Shown here: in pieces, positions 1 to 6,178 of the stretch
How the letters are laid out: every line of letters begins with the position of its first letter
Numbering within the stretch: position 1 is the stretch's first letter
DNA from: Spongiicolonus versatilis
Lineage (GTDB): Bacteria; Pseudomonadota; Gammaproteobacteria; Arenicellales; Spongiicolonaceae
NCBI GenBank assembly: GCA_028286165.1
Contig: JAPYMU010000196.1
Location: forward strand, 1 to 18,458
Direction of reading: 5' to 3'
DNA length: 18,458 nucleotides
The notes under the pieces: model-generated
Database searches by the model: none
Seen by the model: the letters and a program-made list of their open reading frames with translations, nothing else
Told to the model about the DNA's origin: nothing
Made by a program: the position numbers and the translations under genes

Positions 1-29
1 TATTTCAATATCTTAGCCGGATTCCCCGC

Positions 30-800
30 TCAGTGCTGCAGAATCTGGCTCAGAAAAAGTTGCGTCCGTTCGTTTTTCGGGTTGGCGAAGAACTCCTCCG
101 GTTCGTTCTGCTCAATGATTTCCCCGTCGTCCATGAAAATCACCCGGTTGGCGACGGTTTTGGCGAAGCCCATTTCGTGGGTGACGCAGATCATGGTCAT
201 GCCGTCGCGGGCCAGTTCAATCATGATGTCCAGCACCTCCTTGATCATTTCCGGGTCCAGGGCCGAGGTGGGCTCGTCGAACAGCATCACCTTCGGGCGC
301 ATGCACAAACTGCGCGCGATGGCCGCGCGCTGCTGCTGGCCGCCGGACAACTGGCCGGGGAATTTTTCGGCCTGTTCGGGAATCTGCACTTGCCTCAGGT
401 AGTTCATCGCGACCTCCTCGGCCTCCTGTTTCGGCATGTGGCGCACCCAGATGGGCGCCAGGGTGCAGTTCTCCATCACCGTCAGGTGGGGAAACAGATT
501 GAAGTGCTGAAACACCATGCCCACTTCGCGGCGGATTTGCTCGATGTGCTTGAGGTTGCCGGTGAGTTCGGTGCCCTCCACGATAATCTCGCCCTGCTGG
601 TGCTCTTCCAGGCGGTTGATGCAGCGGATGAGGGTGGACTTGCCGGAGCCCGACGGGCCGCATATGACGATGCGCTCGCCGCGCTTGACGGTGAGGTTGA
701 TGTTTTTCAGCACATGGAACTGGCCGTACCACTTGTGCACGCCGTTCATTTCAATCATCATTTCGTCGGAAACCGACATGGATTTTTCCTGTGCGGACAT
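30..800 (-). CDS. aapP: Amino-acid ABC transporter ATP-binding protein (AapP/GlnQ type)
   Basis: This is the cytoplasmic ATPase that powers the polar/general amino-acid importer encoded by the genes just upstream. The 256-residue product has a complete ABC domain: Walker A GPSGSGKS at residues 48-55, Q-loop glutamine near 98 (MVFQHFNLFPH), signature LSGGQ at 151-155, Walker B VMLFDE at 171-176 and the H-loop histidine at 208 (VTHEMGF). I chose the ATG at 798-800 because GGAGG lies five bases upstream (806-810). The frame stays open to 938, but that extension runs antiparallel to family expectation and into the aapM coding end. A second in-frame ATG seven codons in (MSVSDEMM) is a possible alternative. 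It is the last gene of the aapJQMP order and starts 20 bases after aapM. The family assignment is sure; the exact substrate is inferred from the operon. Confidence 0.95.
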   Translation of the reverse strand: MSAQEKSMSVSDEMMIEMNGVHKWYGQFHVLKNINLTVKRGERIVICGPSGSGKSTLIRCINRLEEHQQGEIIVEGTELTGNLKHIEQIRREVGMVFQHFNLFPHLTVMENCTLAPIWVRHMPKQEAEEVAMNYLRQVQIPEQAEKFPGQLSGGQQQRAAIARSLCMRPKVMLFDEPTSALDPEMIKEVLDIMIELARDGMTMICVTHEMGFAKTVANRVIFMDDGEIIEQNEPEEFFANPKNERTQLFLSQILQH

Positions 801-820
801 GGTTGCCTCCGGTTGTTGGC

Positions 821-1809
821 TCAGTGGCCGGTGTGGAGTTTTTTCTCCAGGTAAAGGGAGTAGCGCGACATGGCGAAGCACGACACGAAAAAGAACACGG
901 CGATGGCGATGTAAATCTCGGTGGACAGGCCCTGCCACTTGGAATCGGCCAGCGTGGCGCGGCTAATGCCGAGGGGGTCGGCGAGGCCGACGATGACCAC
1001 CAGCGTGGTGTCCTTGTACAGACTGATGAAAGTGTTGACGATGTTGGGAATGGAAATGTGCAGCGCCTGCGGCAGGATGATCAGGCGCATGGATTTCCAG
1101 TAGCCGAGGCCGAGGGAGTCGGCGGCCTCAAACTGCCCCTTGGGAATGCCGGCCAGTCCGCCGCGAATCACCTCGGCCAGGTAGGCCGAGGCGAACAGCG
1201 TCACCATGATGAGCACCCGCAGCAGCAGGTCAAAGTAAGTCCCCGGCGGCAGAAAATAATTGAGCAGCGTGGAGGCGATGAACAGCAGCGTAATCAGCGG
1301 CACGCCGCGCACAAATTCAATGAACACCATTGAGATGGTGTGGACAATCAGCAGCCGCGAGCGCCGCCCCAGGGCGAGCAGTATGCCGAGGGGCAGCGAG
1401 CCGACGATGCCGGTGACGCCGATGACGATGGTGAGCAGGAAGCCGCCGAACTTGGCCGACTCCACCGGCTCCAGCCCCAGCCCGCCCCACAGCAGAAAGA
1501 ACGCCAGCACCGGATAAGCCAGCGAAAACCACACGCGATGCGCGCCCGCAGCACCGCCCAGCACGCACCCTCGCCCCTGGCGCGGCATTCGTTGCGGTGG
1601 TCGGCGTTCCACACCGCGTCCACAAAGGCCCACTCCACAAACGGCGGCACCACTTTATAGAGAAAGTACAGCGCCACCGCGGTCAGCACGATGCTGGTGG
1701 CGTCGGAGAAGAAATTGTCGCGCACCCATTTCACCACGCCGCGCTCCACCAGCGGCGGCGGCAGGTCGGGGTGGCGGCCGACCTCGTACTGTTGCTGCAC
1801 CGTTTTCAA
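821..1809 (-). pseudogene. aapM: Amino-acid ABC transporter permease AapM, disrupted by internal deletion and frameshift
   Basis: This is the second permease of the Aap importer, but it is broken. The first 90 codons (1809 to about 1540) read as a normal AapM N-terminus: a TM segment (SIVLTAVALYFLYKVV), an AVWN motif and GACWAV. The remainder (about 1537 down to 821) is a normal C-terminal half in another frame: AYPVLAFFLLWGG, SLPLGILLALGRRS, and the EAA loop EAADSLGLGYW with KDTTLVVIVGL. The two frames meet near 1535-1545, one base out of register. From family knowledge, GACWA is normally followed by some 45 residues with a YP...RWR stretch and another membrane segment; none of the three frames encodes these. 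Joined, the product would be about 329 residues against roughly 380. The start is TTG, chosen for GGAGG at 1818-1822. Either a real deletion inactivated the gene or the assembly is wrong here. The two halves are each confidently AapM. Confidence 0.8.
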
Positions 1810-1817
1810 GGTTCAGA

Positions 1818-1822
1818 CCTCC
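1818..1822 (-). promoter_or_regulatory. Ribosome binding site deciding the TTG start of aapM
   Basis: GGAGG on the minus strand lies eight bases upstream of a TTG codon (1807-1809). That TTG begins a reading frame whose N-terminus matches AapM proteins. No ATG is available nearby in this frame. Confidence 0.6.
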
Positions 1823-1885
1823 GCCTGTTGCGGACGGCCGCGTTTTAAGCCGGCCATTTTCGGACTCCGACTCGACGCCCTTCCC

Positions 1886-1904
1886 GGGCGCGGGGGAGGG
1901 GGGG
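1886..1904 (+). other. G-rich tract in the aapQ-aapM gap (possible G-quadruplex)
   Basis: The 116-base gap between aapQ and aapM contains GGGCGC followed by five Gs, an A and seven Gs on the plus strand, so the aap transcript is C-rich here. The run could be split into four G3 tracts with short loops. I see no clear terminator or promoter in the gap. The signal could simply be an error-prone homopolymer. Confidence 0.3.
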
Positions 1905-1925
1905 CAAGCATGGCATGTTCACTGC

Positions 1926-3125
1926 TCAGCGCTCCACCAGCGACACGCGCCGGTTGTACCAGTTCATCACCGTGGACACGCCCAGGGAAATGCTGAGGTA
2001 GATGAACAGCGTGATGGACATGCACTCCAGCGCGCGCCCGGTTTGATTCAGCGAGATGCCGCCGATGGTGGCGACGATGTCCATGTAGCCGATGACGATG
2101 GCCAGGGACGAGTCCTTGATGAGGCCGAGGTACTGGCTGATGAGCGGCGGCACCATCACCCGCATGGCCTGCGGCAGAATCACCAGCCGCATGGTCCAGT
2201 TGGGCTTCAGGCCCAGGGAGTAGGCGGCCTCGGTCTGGCCGCGGTTGATGGCGAGGATGCCGGCGCGCACCAGTTCGGCGATGTAGGCGCCGGCGTAGAA
2301 CGACAGCGCAAACCACAGCGCGGTGAACTCCGGCCGCAGCACCATGCCGCCCTGGTAGTTGAAGCCCTTGAGTTGCGGGAAGTCCAGGCCGATGGGGCGG
2401 CCGGCGAGGAAGAAGGCCAGCAGCGGCAGGCCGATAATCAGGGCGGCGTTGATGGTGAACACCGGGTAATGGCGGCCGGTGTTTTCCTGCACCCGTTTGG
2501 CGTGGCCGGCGAACCACCAGGCGAGGGCGGCGGCGATGACCAGGGCGGCGAGGATGGCCCAGGCCGCCGGCTCCAGCACCGGCTGCGGCACGTAAAAACC
2601 CCGGTTGGAAAGAAAAACGCCGTCCATCGGCGACAGCGAAGCGCGCGGGTGGGGCAGGGTGTGGATGATAAGCGCGTGAAACAGAAGAATCTGCAGCAGC
2701 ACCGGCACATTGCGGCCGAATTCCACGTAGGCGTACATGATGCGGTTCACCAGCCAGTTTTTGGACAGCCGCAGAATGCCGGCGAACAGGCCGATGACGG
2801 TGGCGAGGATGATGCCGCACACCGACACCAGCGCGGTGTTGATGACGCCCACGGCGGTGGCGCGCAGGTGCGAGGACAGGGAATTGTAATCGATGAGGTG
2901 CTGGTTGATGTCGTAGTTGGCCGGCTCGGTGAGGAAGTCGTAGCCGATCTCAAGCCCCAGCGCCTGCAGGTTGATGGCGGTGTTGCGGATGATGATGCCG
3001 ATGAACAGCAGCAGCGCCACCAGCGCCATGATCTGGATGATGGTGCCGCGGTGCTTCTGGTCGCGCCACAGCCCCAGCGCCCAGCGCAGCGGGTTGGGGA
3101 AAATGGCGGTGGCGGTGGTGGTCAT
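1926..3125 (-). CDS. aapQ: Amino-acid ABC transporter permease (AapQ)
   Basis: This is the first inner-membrane permease of the Aap/Bzt-type importer. The 399-residue product matches the usual length of about 400. It starts with a short cytoplasmic segment ending WRDQKHRGTI and a first TM helix (IMALVALLLFIGIII), followed by the family stretch ending SSHLRATAVG. The region FAGILRLSKNWLVNRIMYAY leads to YVEFGRNVPVLLQILL. The long central insert with extra membrane helices (residues about 165-250) is typical of AapQ and not of shorter GlnP-like permeases. The C-terminal EAA loop that contacts the ATPase is intact (EAAYSLGLKPNW, LPQAMRVMVPP, KDSSLAIVIGY). The ATG at 3123-3125 has no obvious Shine-Dalgarno sequence. 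A terminator lies upstream (3199-3239), so expression depends on read-through from aapJ. Family confidence is high. Confidence 0.95.
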   Translation of the reverse strand: MTTTATAIFPNPLRWALGLWRDQKHRGTIIQIMALVALLLFIGIIIRNTAINLQALGLEIGYDFLTEPANYDINQHLIDYNSLSSHLRATAVGVINTALVSVCGIILATVIGLFAGILRLSKNWLVNRIMYAYVEFGRNVPVLLQILLFHALIIHTLPHPRASLSPMDGVFLSNRGFYVPQPVLEPAAWAILAALVIAAALAWWFAGHAKRVQENTGRHYPVFTINAALIIGLPLLAFFLAGRPIGLDFPQLKGFNYQGGMVLRPEFTALWFALSFYAGAYIAELVRAGILAINRGQTEAAYSLGLKPNWTMRLVILPQAMRVMVPPLISQYLGLIKDSSLAIVIGYMDIVATIGGISLNQTGRALECMSITLFIYLSISLGVSTVMNWYNRRVSLVER

Positions 3126-3198
3126 GACGGTGGCGCCGGGGTCTCAGGCGGCGGTGCCGGAGTCGACAGTGACGGTACCGGGGTCGGGAATGACAGTC
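3126..3198. repeat. Three imperfect ~23-base tandem units upstream of aapQ
   Basis: The stretch between the aapJ terminator and aapQ contains three related blocks, each with a core like GGTGCCGGAGTC, GGTACCGGGGTC or GGCGCCGGGGTC, spaced about 23-24 bases apart. The similarity is by eye only. The units do not form an open frame through to aapQ, because a TGA lies seven codons before its ATG. Confidence 0.35.
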
Positions 3199-3239
3199 AA
3201 AAAAACGGCGGTGCGTGAACCTGGGTCCACGCACCGCCG
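3199..3239 (-). terminator. Rho-independent terminator between aapJ and aapQ
   Basis: A perfect 12-base-pair inverted repeat (CGGCGGTGCGTG at 3206-3217 and its complement at 3228-3239) has a 10-base loop. On the minus strand it is followed directly by seven Ts (3205-3199). It begins seven bases after the aapJ stop codon. An outer 7-base pair (TGACAGT at 3191-3197 with ACTGTCA at 3242-3248, which includes the stop) could form a competing structure. This placement is typical of partial termination that limits permease and ATPase expression relative to the binding protein. Confidence 0.88.
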
Positions 3240-3245
3240 CAACTG

Positions 3246-4271
3246 TCAACGAAAAGGCGGCGCGTACAGAATCCCGCCCTGGGTCCACAGCGCGTTGACG
3301 CCGCGCTCCAGGCCGAGGTCGGTGTTGCGGCCGATGTATTTCTCGAAGATTTCGCCGTAGTTGCCGTTTTCGGCGATGGCGTCGCGGGCCCAGGTTTTGG
3401 GCAGGCGCAGCATTTCGTGGAACGAGCCTTCGTTGCCGAACATGCGGTTGGCCTCGGCGTCGTCGCCCGAGCGGCGCGCCATGCGCTTGACATTGCGCCG
3501 CGTGATGCCTTTCTCCTCGGCGATGATGAGCGCGTTCAGCACCCACCGCGCGATGTCGGCCCACTCGTCGTCACCATGGCGCACCAGCGGCCCCAGCGGT
3601 TCCTTGCTGATGATTTCCGGCAGCACCACGTGGTCGCCGGGGCTGTCAAACGCGGCCTTGGTGGCGGCCAGGCCGGAGGCGTCGGTGGTGTAGGCGTCGC
3701 AGCGGCCGGCCTGGTAGAGTTTGATGGCCTCGGCGTTGGTCTCAATGGGCACCGGCTCGTAGTCCATGTTGTTGTCGCGGAAGTAGCCGGCCAGGTTCAA
3801 CTCGGTGGTGGTGCCGGTCTGGATGCAGACCGAGGCGCCGTTCAATTCCAGGGCGCTGCCCACGCCGAGGGATTTCGGCACGATGAAGCCCTGGCCGTCG
3901 TAGTAGTTGACGCCGACAAAGGTCTGCTTGAGGTCGGTGTCGCGGCTGTAGGTCCAGGTGGTGTTGCGCGACAGCACATCAACCTCGCCGGAGGCCAGCG
4001 CCGGAAAGCGCGTCTTGCCGGTGAGGTTGGTGTACTTGACGTTGCCCCGGGCCTTGCCGAAGATGGCCGCGGCCAGCGCTTCGCAGTAAGCCACATCAAA
4101 CCCCTGCCAGTTGCCGCGATTGTCGGTAAACGCGAAACCGGGCAGGCCGGTGTTGATGCCGCACTGCAGGTGGCCTTTTGCCTTGACATCGTCCAGCGTG
4201 GCGGCCTTGGCCCCGCCTGCGGCCAGCGATGCCAGGGCCGCGCACAGCGCGATAAATTTAAGTGAACGCAT
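3246..4271 (-). CDS. aapJ: Amino-acid ABC transporter periplasmic binding protein (AapJ)
   Basis: This is the periplasmic receptor that captures amino acids for the Aap importer. The 341-residue product begins with a Sec signal peptide (basic RSLK, hydrophobic IALCAALASLAA, cleavage predicted after AKA at residue 23). The mature protein has the SBP family 3 layout: VKAKGHLQCGINTGLPGFAF, then GNWQGFDVAYCEALAAA, then VDVLSRNTTWTYSRD, then QTGTTTELNLAGYF, then the AGRCDAYTTD hinge region, and an end with NTDLGLERGVNALW. All are typical of AapJ/BztA. The ATG at 4269-4271 has AGAGGA about eight bases upstream. It is the first gene of the operon, about 61 bases downstream of the predicted transcription start. 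A strong terminator follows immediately. Family certain; specificity (broad polar amino acids) inferred from homologues. Confidence 0.96.
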   Translation of the reverse strand: MRSLKFIALCAALASLAAGGAKAATLDDVKAKGHLQCGINTGLPGFAFTDNRGNWQGFDVAYCEALAAAIFGKARGNVKYTNLTGKTRFPALASGEVDVLSRNTTWTYSRDTDLKQTFVGVNYYDGQGFIVPKSLGVGSALELNGASVCIQTGTTTELNLAGYFRDNNMDYEPVPIETNAEAIKLYQAGRCDAYTTDASGLAATKAAFDSPGDHVVLPEIISKEPLGPLVRHGDDEWADIARWVLNALIIAEEKGITRRNVKRMARRSGDDAEANRMFGNEGSFHEMLRLPKTWARDAIAENGNYGEIFEKYIGRNTDLGLERGVNALWTQGGILYAPPFR

Positions 4272-4334
4272 GGTGTTGTCCTCTTGGTTTGTGTTGTGTT
4301 TTCAGTGTGTTGCCCGTCCAACCGGGCGCTGGGG

Positions 4335-4355
4335 CCGAATCATAGCCCAATTCGG
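4335..4355. promoter_or_regulatory. Dyad overlapping the aap promoter (possible operator)
   Basis: CCGAAT (4335-4340) and its exact reverse complement ATTCGG (4350-4355) are separated by nine bases. The 21-base dyad covers the -10 box and part of the spacer, a common place for a repressor site. No regulator gene lies in the window to name as partner. Confidence 0.4.
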
Positions 4356-4366
4356 GGCGCTGTCAA
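4339..4366 (-). promoter_or_regulatory. Sigma-70-type promoter of the aap operon
   Basis: On the minus strand TTGACA (4366-4361) is separated by 16 bases from TATGAT (4344-4339), a near-consensus promoter. Predicted start is near 4332, giving a leader of about 61 bases before aapJ. It sits directly after the stop codon of the LysE-type gene, so aap can be expressed independently of that gene. Confidence 0.75.
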
Positions 4367-4371
4367 TGGGC

Positions 4372-4971
4372 TTACCAAAGGGGCAAAAGCCAGACCGCCA
4401 CCCCCAGCAACAGGGCGCCGTAGATTCTGTTTTGGATTTTGGCCGCTTTTTCCGAGGCGAAGCGGGAGACCATCCAGTGGCCGCCGAGGGACCAGGTGAA
4501 ATGGGTGAACAAGTTGAGCGCCAGGAGCATGGCGCTGAGCACGGCGACTTGCACATAAAGATTTTCTCCGGGGCGCAGGAATTGGGAATACATCAGGGTG
4601 ACGATGGAAATGCCTTTAATGTTCAGGGCCTGGGAGATTGCGCCGTCCTTGAAAGTTAATCGTTTAACCGTGTTTTGGCCGGTGGCGGCGGCGCGGGTGA
4701 AAAAGGAAAACGCCAGATATGCAAGATACAGGACGCCGAGGAATTGCACGGCGGTCATGAGGCGCGGGAATTGCTGCAGAACCGCGCCCATGCCCAGCCC
4801 CATGACAACCGAATAAAAAGTGTAGACAACATCCAGTCCGAAAATGAACGGCGCCGAGCCGCGAAAAGTGTTCACCGCGCCGGAAACCGCGCACAAAATA
4901 TTTCCCGGCCCGGGGCTGTAAACCAGCGGAAAAATCACCGCAAACCAGAGCAGGAAAAACTCCGCATCCAT
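4372..4971 (-). CDS. LysE/RhtB family amino-acid exporter
   Basis: This is a predicted inner-membrane exporter of amino acids or homoserine-like compounds. The 199-residue product has the hallmarks of the family: an N-terminal helix leading to the SPGPGN motif (residues about 19-24), a glycine-rich second helix (GLDVVYTFYSVVMGLGMGAVL), the helix FLGVLYLAYLAFSFF, a polar loop, and C-terminal helices (LYVQVAVLSAMLLALNLFTHF, IYGALLLGVAVWLL). I chose the ATG at 4969-4971. The frame stays open to 5148, but the added 59 residues are not LysE-like, and a TATAAT box lies just upstream of this ATG. Base composition is clearly poorer in GC than the neighbours, which hints at acquisition. It is divergent from the truncated metZ and precedes the aap operon. 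Substrate unknown. Confidence 0.85.
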   Translation of the reverse strand: MDAEFFLLWFAVIFPLVYSPGPGNILCAVSGAVNTFRGSAPFIFGLDVVYTFYSVVMGLGMGAVLQQFPRLMTAVQFLGVLYLAYLAFSFFTRAAATGQNTVKRLTFKDGAISQALNIKGISIVTLMYSQFLRPGENLYVQVAVLSAMLLALNLFTHFTWSLGGHWMVSRFASEKAAKIQNRIYGALLLGVAVWLLPLW

Positions 4972-4977
4972 CACGCA

Positions 4978-4983
4978 ATTATA
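4978..4983 (-). promoter_or_regulatory. Consensus -10 box (TATAAT) just upstream of the LysE-type gene
   Basis: TATAAT on the minus strand is followed by six bases (TGCGTG) and then the ATG. Transcription would begin on or next to the A of the start codon, so the mRNA would be leaderless. I see no convincing -35 hexamer 16-18 bases upstream. Confidence 0.45.
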
Positions 4984-5008
4984 CAGAAATCCGGATGCTT
5001 TTGCTTTT

Positions 5009-6175
5009 GTGCAGATTCTCGGCAGTTGCTGTTTGCTGTATTTGGACTTCACCCTGTTGTTTCCCAAAGGTGGCGCGGGCAAGGAAGCACGCAAAAAAAC
5101 CGTCCACCGCAGCATTTTCCTGCGGTTTACCGACAAGGAGGCCGGCAATGTCTACTCGCGCTTCACCAACCCGACGGTGCGCGTGTTTGAGCGGCGTCTG
5201 GCGGCCATGGAGGGCGGCGTGGACGGCGCCGCCGCCGCCATCGGCACCGCTTCCGGGATGTCGGCGATTTTGTGCACGGTTCTGGCATTCGCCAACGCCG
5301 GCGACCACATCGTCGCGGCGCGCAACCTGTTCGGCTCCACGGTGTCGCTGTTCACCCGTGTGCTGTCGCGCTTCGGCATCGACACCACATATGTTGCGCT
5401 CGGCGACGTGGATGCATGGCGCGCGGCGGCGCGCAAAAATACGCGGCTGTTTTTTCTTGAGACGCCGTCCAACCCCCTCGGCGAGATTGGCGACATCGCC
5501 GCGCTGGCCGCGCTCGCCGCTGAGCGCGGCGCGCTGCTGGCGGTGGACAACTGCCTGTGCACGCCGGCGCTGCAAAAACCGCTGGCCCTGGGCGCCGATG
5601 TGGTGGTGCATACGGCGACCAAGTTTATCGACGGCCAGGGCCGCTGCGTGGGCGGCGCGGTGGTGGTGGACGATGCCGAAAGGTACGCCGCGTTGTTTAA
5701 CATTCTGCGCACCGCCGGTCCGTGCATGAGTCCGCTGAGCGCGTGGGTGTTCCTCAACGGCCTGGAAACGCTCAGCCTGAGAATGCGCGCCCACAGCGCG
5801 GCGGCGCTGGCGGTTGCAAAGTGGCTGGAGGCGCACCCGGCGGTGCGCGCGGTGCATTACCCCGGGCTGGCCTCCCACCCGCAGCATGAACTGGCCGCGC
5901 GCCAGCAGAAGGATTTCGGCGGTGTGCTGTCGTTTGAAGTGCACGGCGGGCGCGCCGAGGCGTGGAAAGTGATCGACGCGGCCCGCATGCTGTCCATCAC
6001 CGGCAACCTGGGCGATGCCAAAACCACCATCACCCACCCGGCCACCACCACCCACGGCCGCCTGAGCGACGCCGAGCGCCGGGAGATGGGCGTCGGCGAA
6101 AACCTGATCCGGGTGTGCGCCGGGCTGGAGGATGTGGACGACATCTGCACCGACCTGGCGCGCGGACTGGGCTGA
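5009..6175 (+). CDS. metZ: O-succinylhomoserine sulfhydrylase (MetZ-like), N-terminus lost
   Basis: This is a PLP enzyme of the Cys/Met metabolism family that would make homocysteine from O-succinylhomoserine and sulfide. From about residue 40 onward it is a normal MetZ: GNVYSRFTNPTVR, TASGMSAIL, ETPSNPLGEIGDI, VDNCLCTPALQ, the PLP-lysine motif HTATKFIDGQGR and the end ITHPATTTHGRL with GLEDVDDI. The family's first ~60 residues (an AVRAG segment and TSSFVF-like strand before the YSR motif) are missing in all three frames. The upstream 39 codons read as unrelated sequence. The only long in-frame start is GTG at 5009, without a Shine-Dalgarno sequence; an AAGGAGG-ATG near 5148 is in the wrong frame. 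The gene is probably a 5'-truncated remnant or an assembly junction. Its stop lies three bases from the convergent phnX stop. Confidence 0.75.
   Translation: MQILGSCCLLYLDFTLLFPKGGAGKEARKKTVHRSIFLRFTDKEAGNVYSRFTNPTVRVFERRLAAMEGGVDGAAAAIGTASGMSAILCTVLAFANAGDHIVAARNLFGSTVSLFTRVLSRFGIDTTYVALGDVDAWRAAARKNTRLFFLETPSNPLGEIGDIAALAALAAERGALLAVDNCLCTPALQKPLALGADVVVHTATKFIDGQGRCVGGAVVVDDAERYAALFNILRTAGPCMSPLSAWVFLNGLETLSLRMRAHSAAALAVAKWLEAHPAVRAVHYPGLASHPQHELAARQQKDFGGVLSFEVHGGRAEAWKVIDAARMLSITGNLGDAKTTITHPATTTHGRLSDAERREMGVGENLIRVCAGLEDVDDICTDLARGLG
5106..5126. repeat. Hairpin at the metZ homology breakpoint
   Basis: ACCGCAG (5106-5112) and CTGCGGT (5120-5126) form a seven-base-pair stem with a seven-base loop. 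It ends exactly where recognisable MetZ sequence begins. Short hairpins often sit at deletion junctions, but the match may be chance. Confidence 0.35.
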
Positions 6176-6178
6176 CTC

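Noticed and set aside
801..938. Longer N-terminus for AapP
   Set aside because: The extension (Arg/His-rich) is not ABC-like and overlaps aapM. The ATG at 800 has an ideal GGAGG.
1810..1925. Possible terminator between aapQ and aapM
   Set aside because: Only a weak five-base-pair GGCCG/CGGCC stem is present, without a T tract in the direction of transcription.
2043..3218. A 391-codon plus-strand open frame opposite aapQ
   Set aside because: It is the antisense of a confidently identified permease. Its product is a low-complexity Asp/Gly/Arg/His-rich string, typical of shadow frames in GC-rich DNA. The same applies to the long frames at 33-854, 3417-4265, 7021-8094, 11927-12943 and 12983-13678.
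4972..5148. 59-residue N-terminal extension of the LysE-type protein
   Set aside because: The family starts with a hydrophobic helix right before SPGPGN. The extension is basic and overlaps the opposite gene, and a -10 box lies inside it.
5148..5150. ATG after a perfect AAGGAGG, apparently an ideal start for metZ
   Set aside because: It is one frame off the MetZ reading frame; the AAGGAGG is just the codons for Asp-Lys-Glu-Ala. The frame it opens gives an unrelated Arg/Pro/Ala-rich product.
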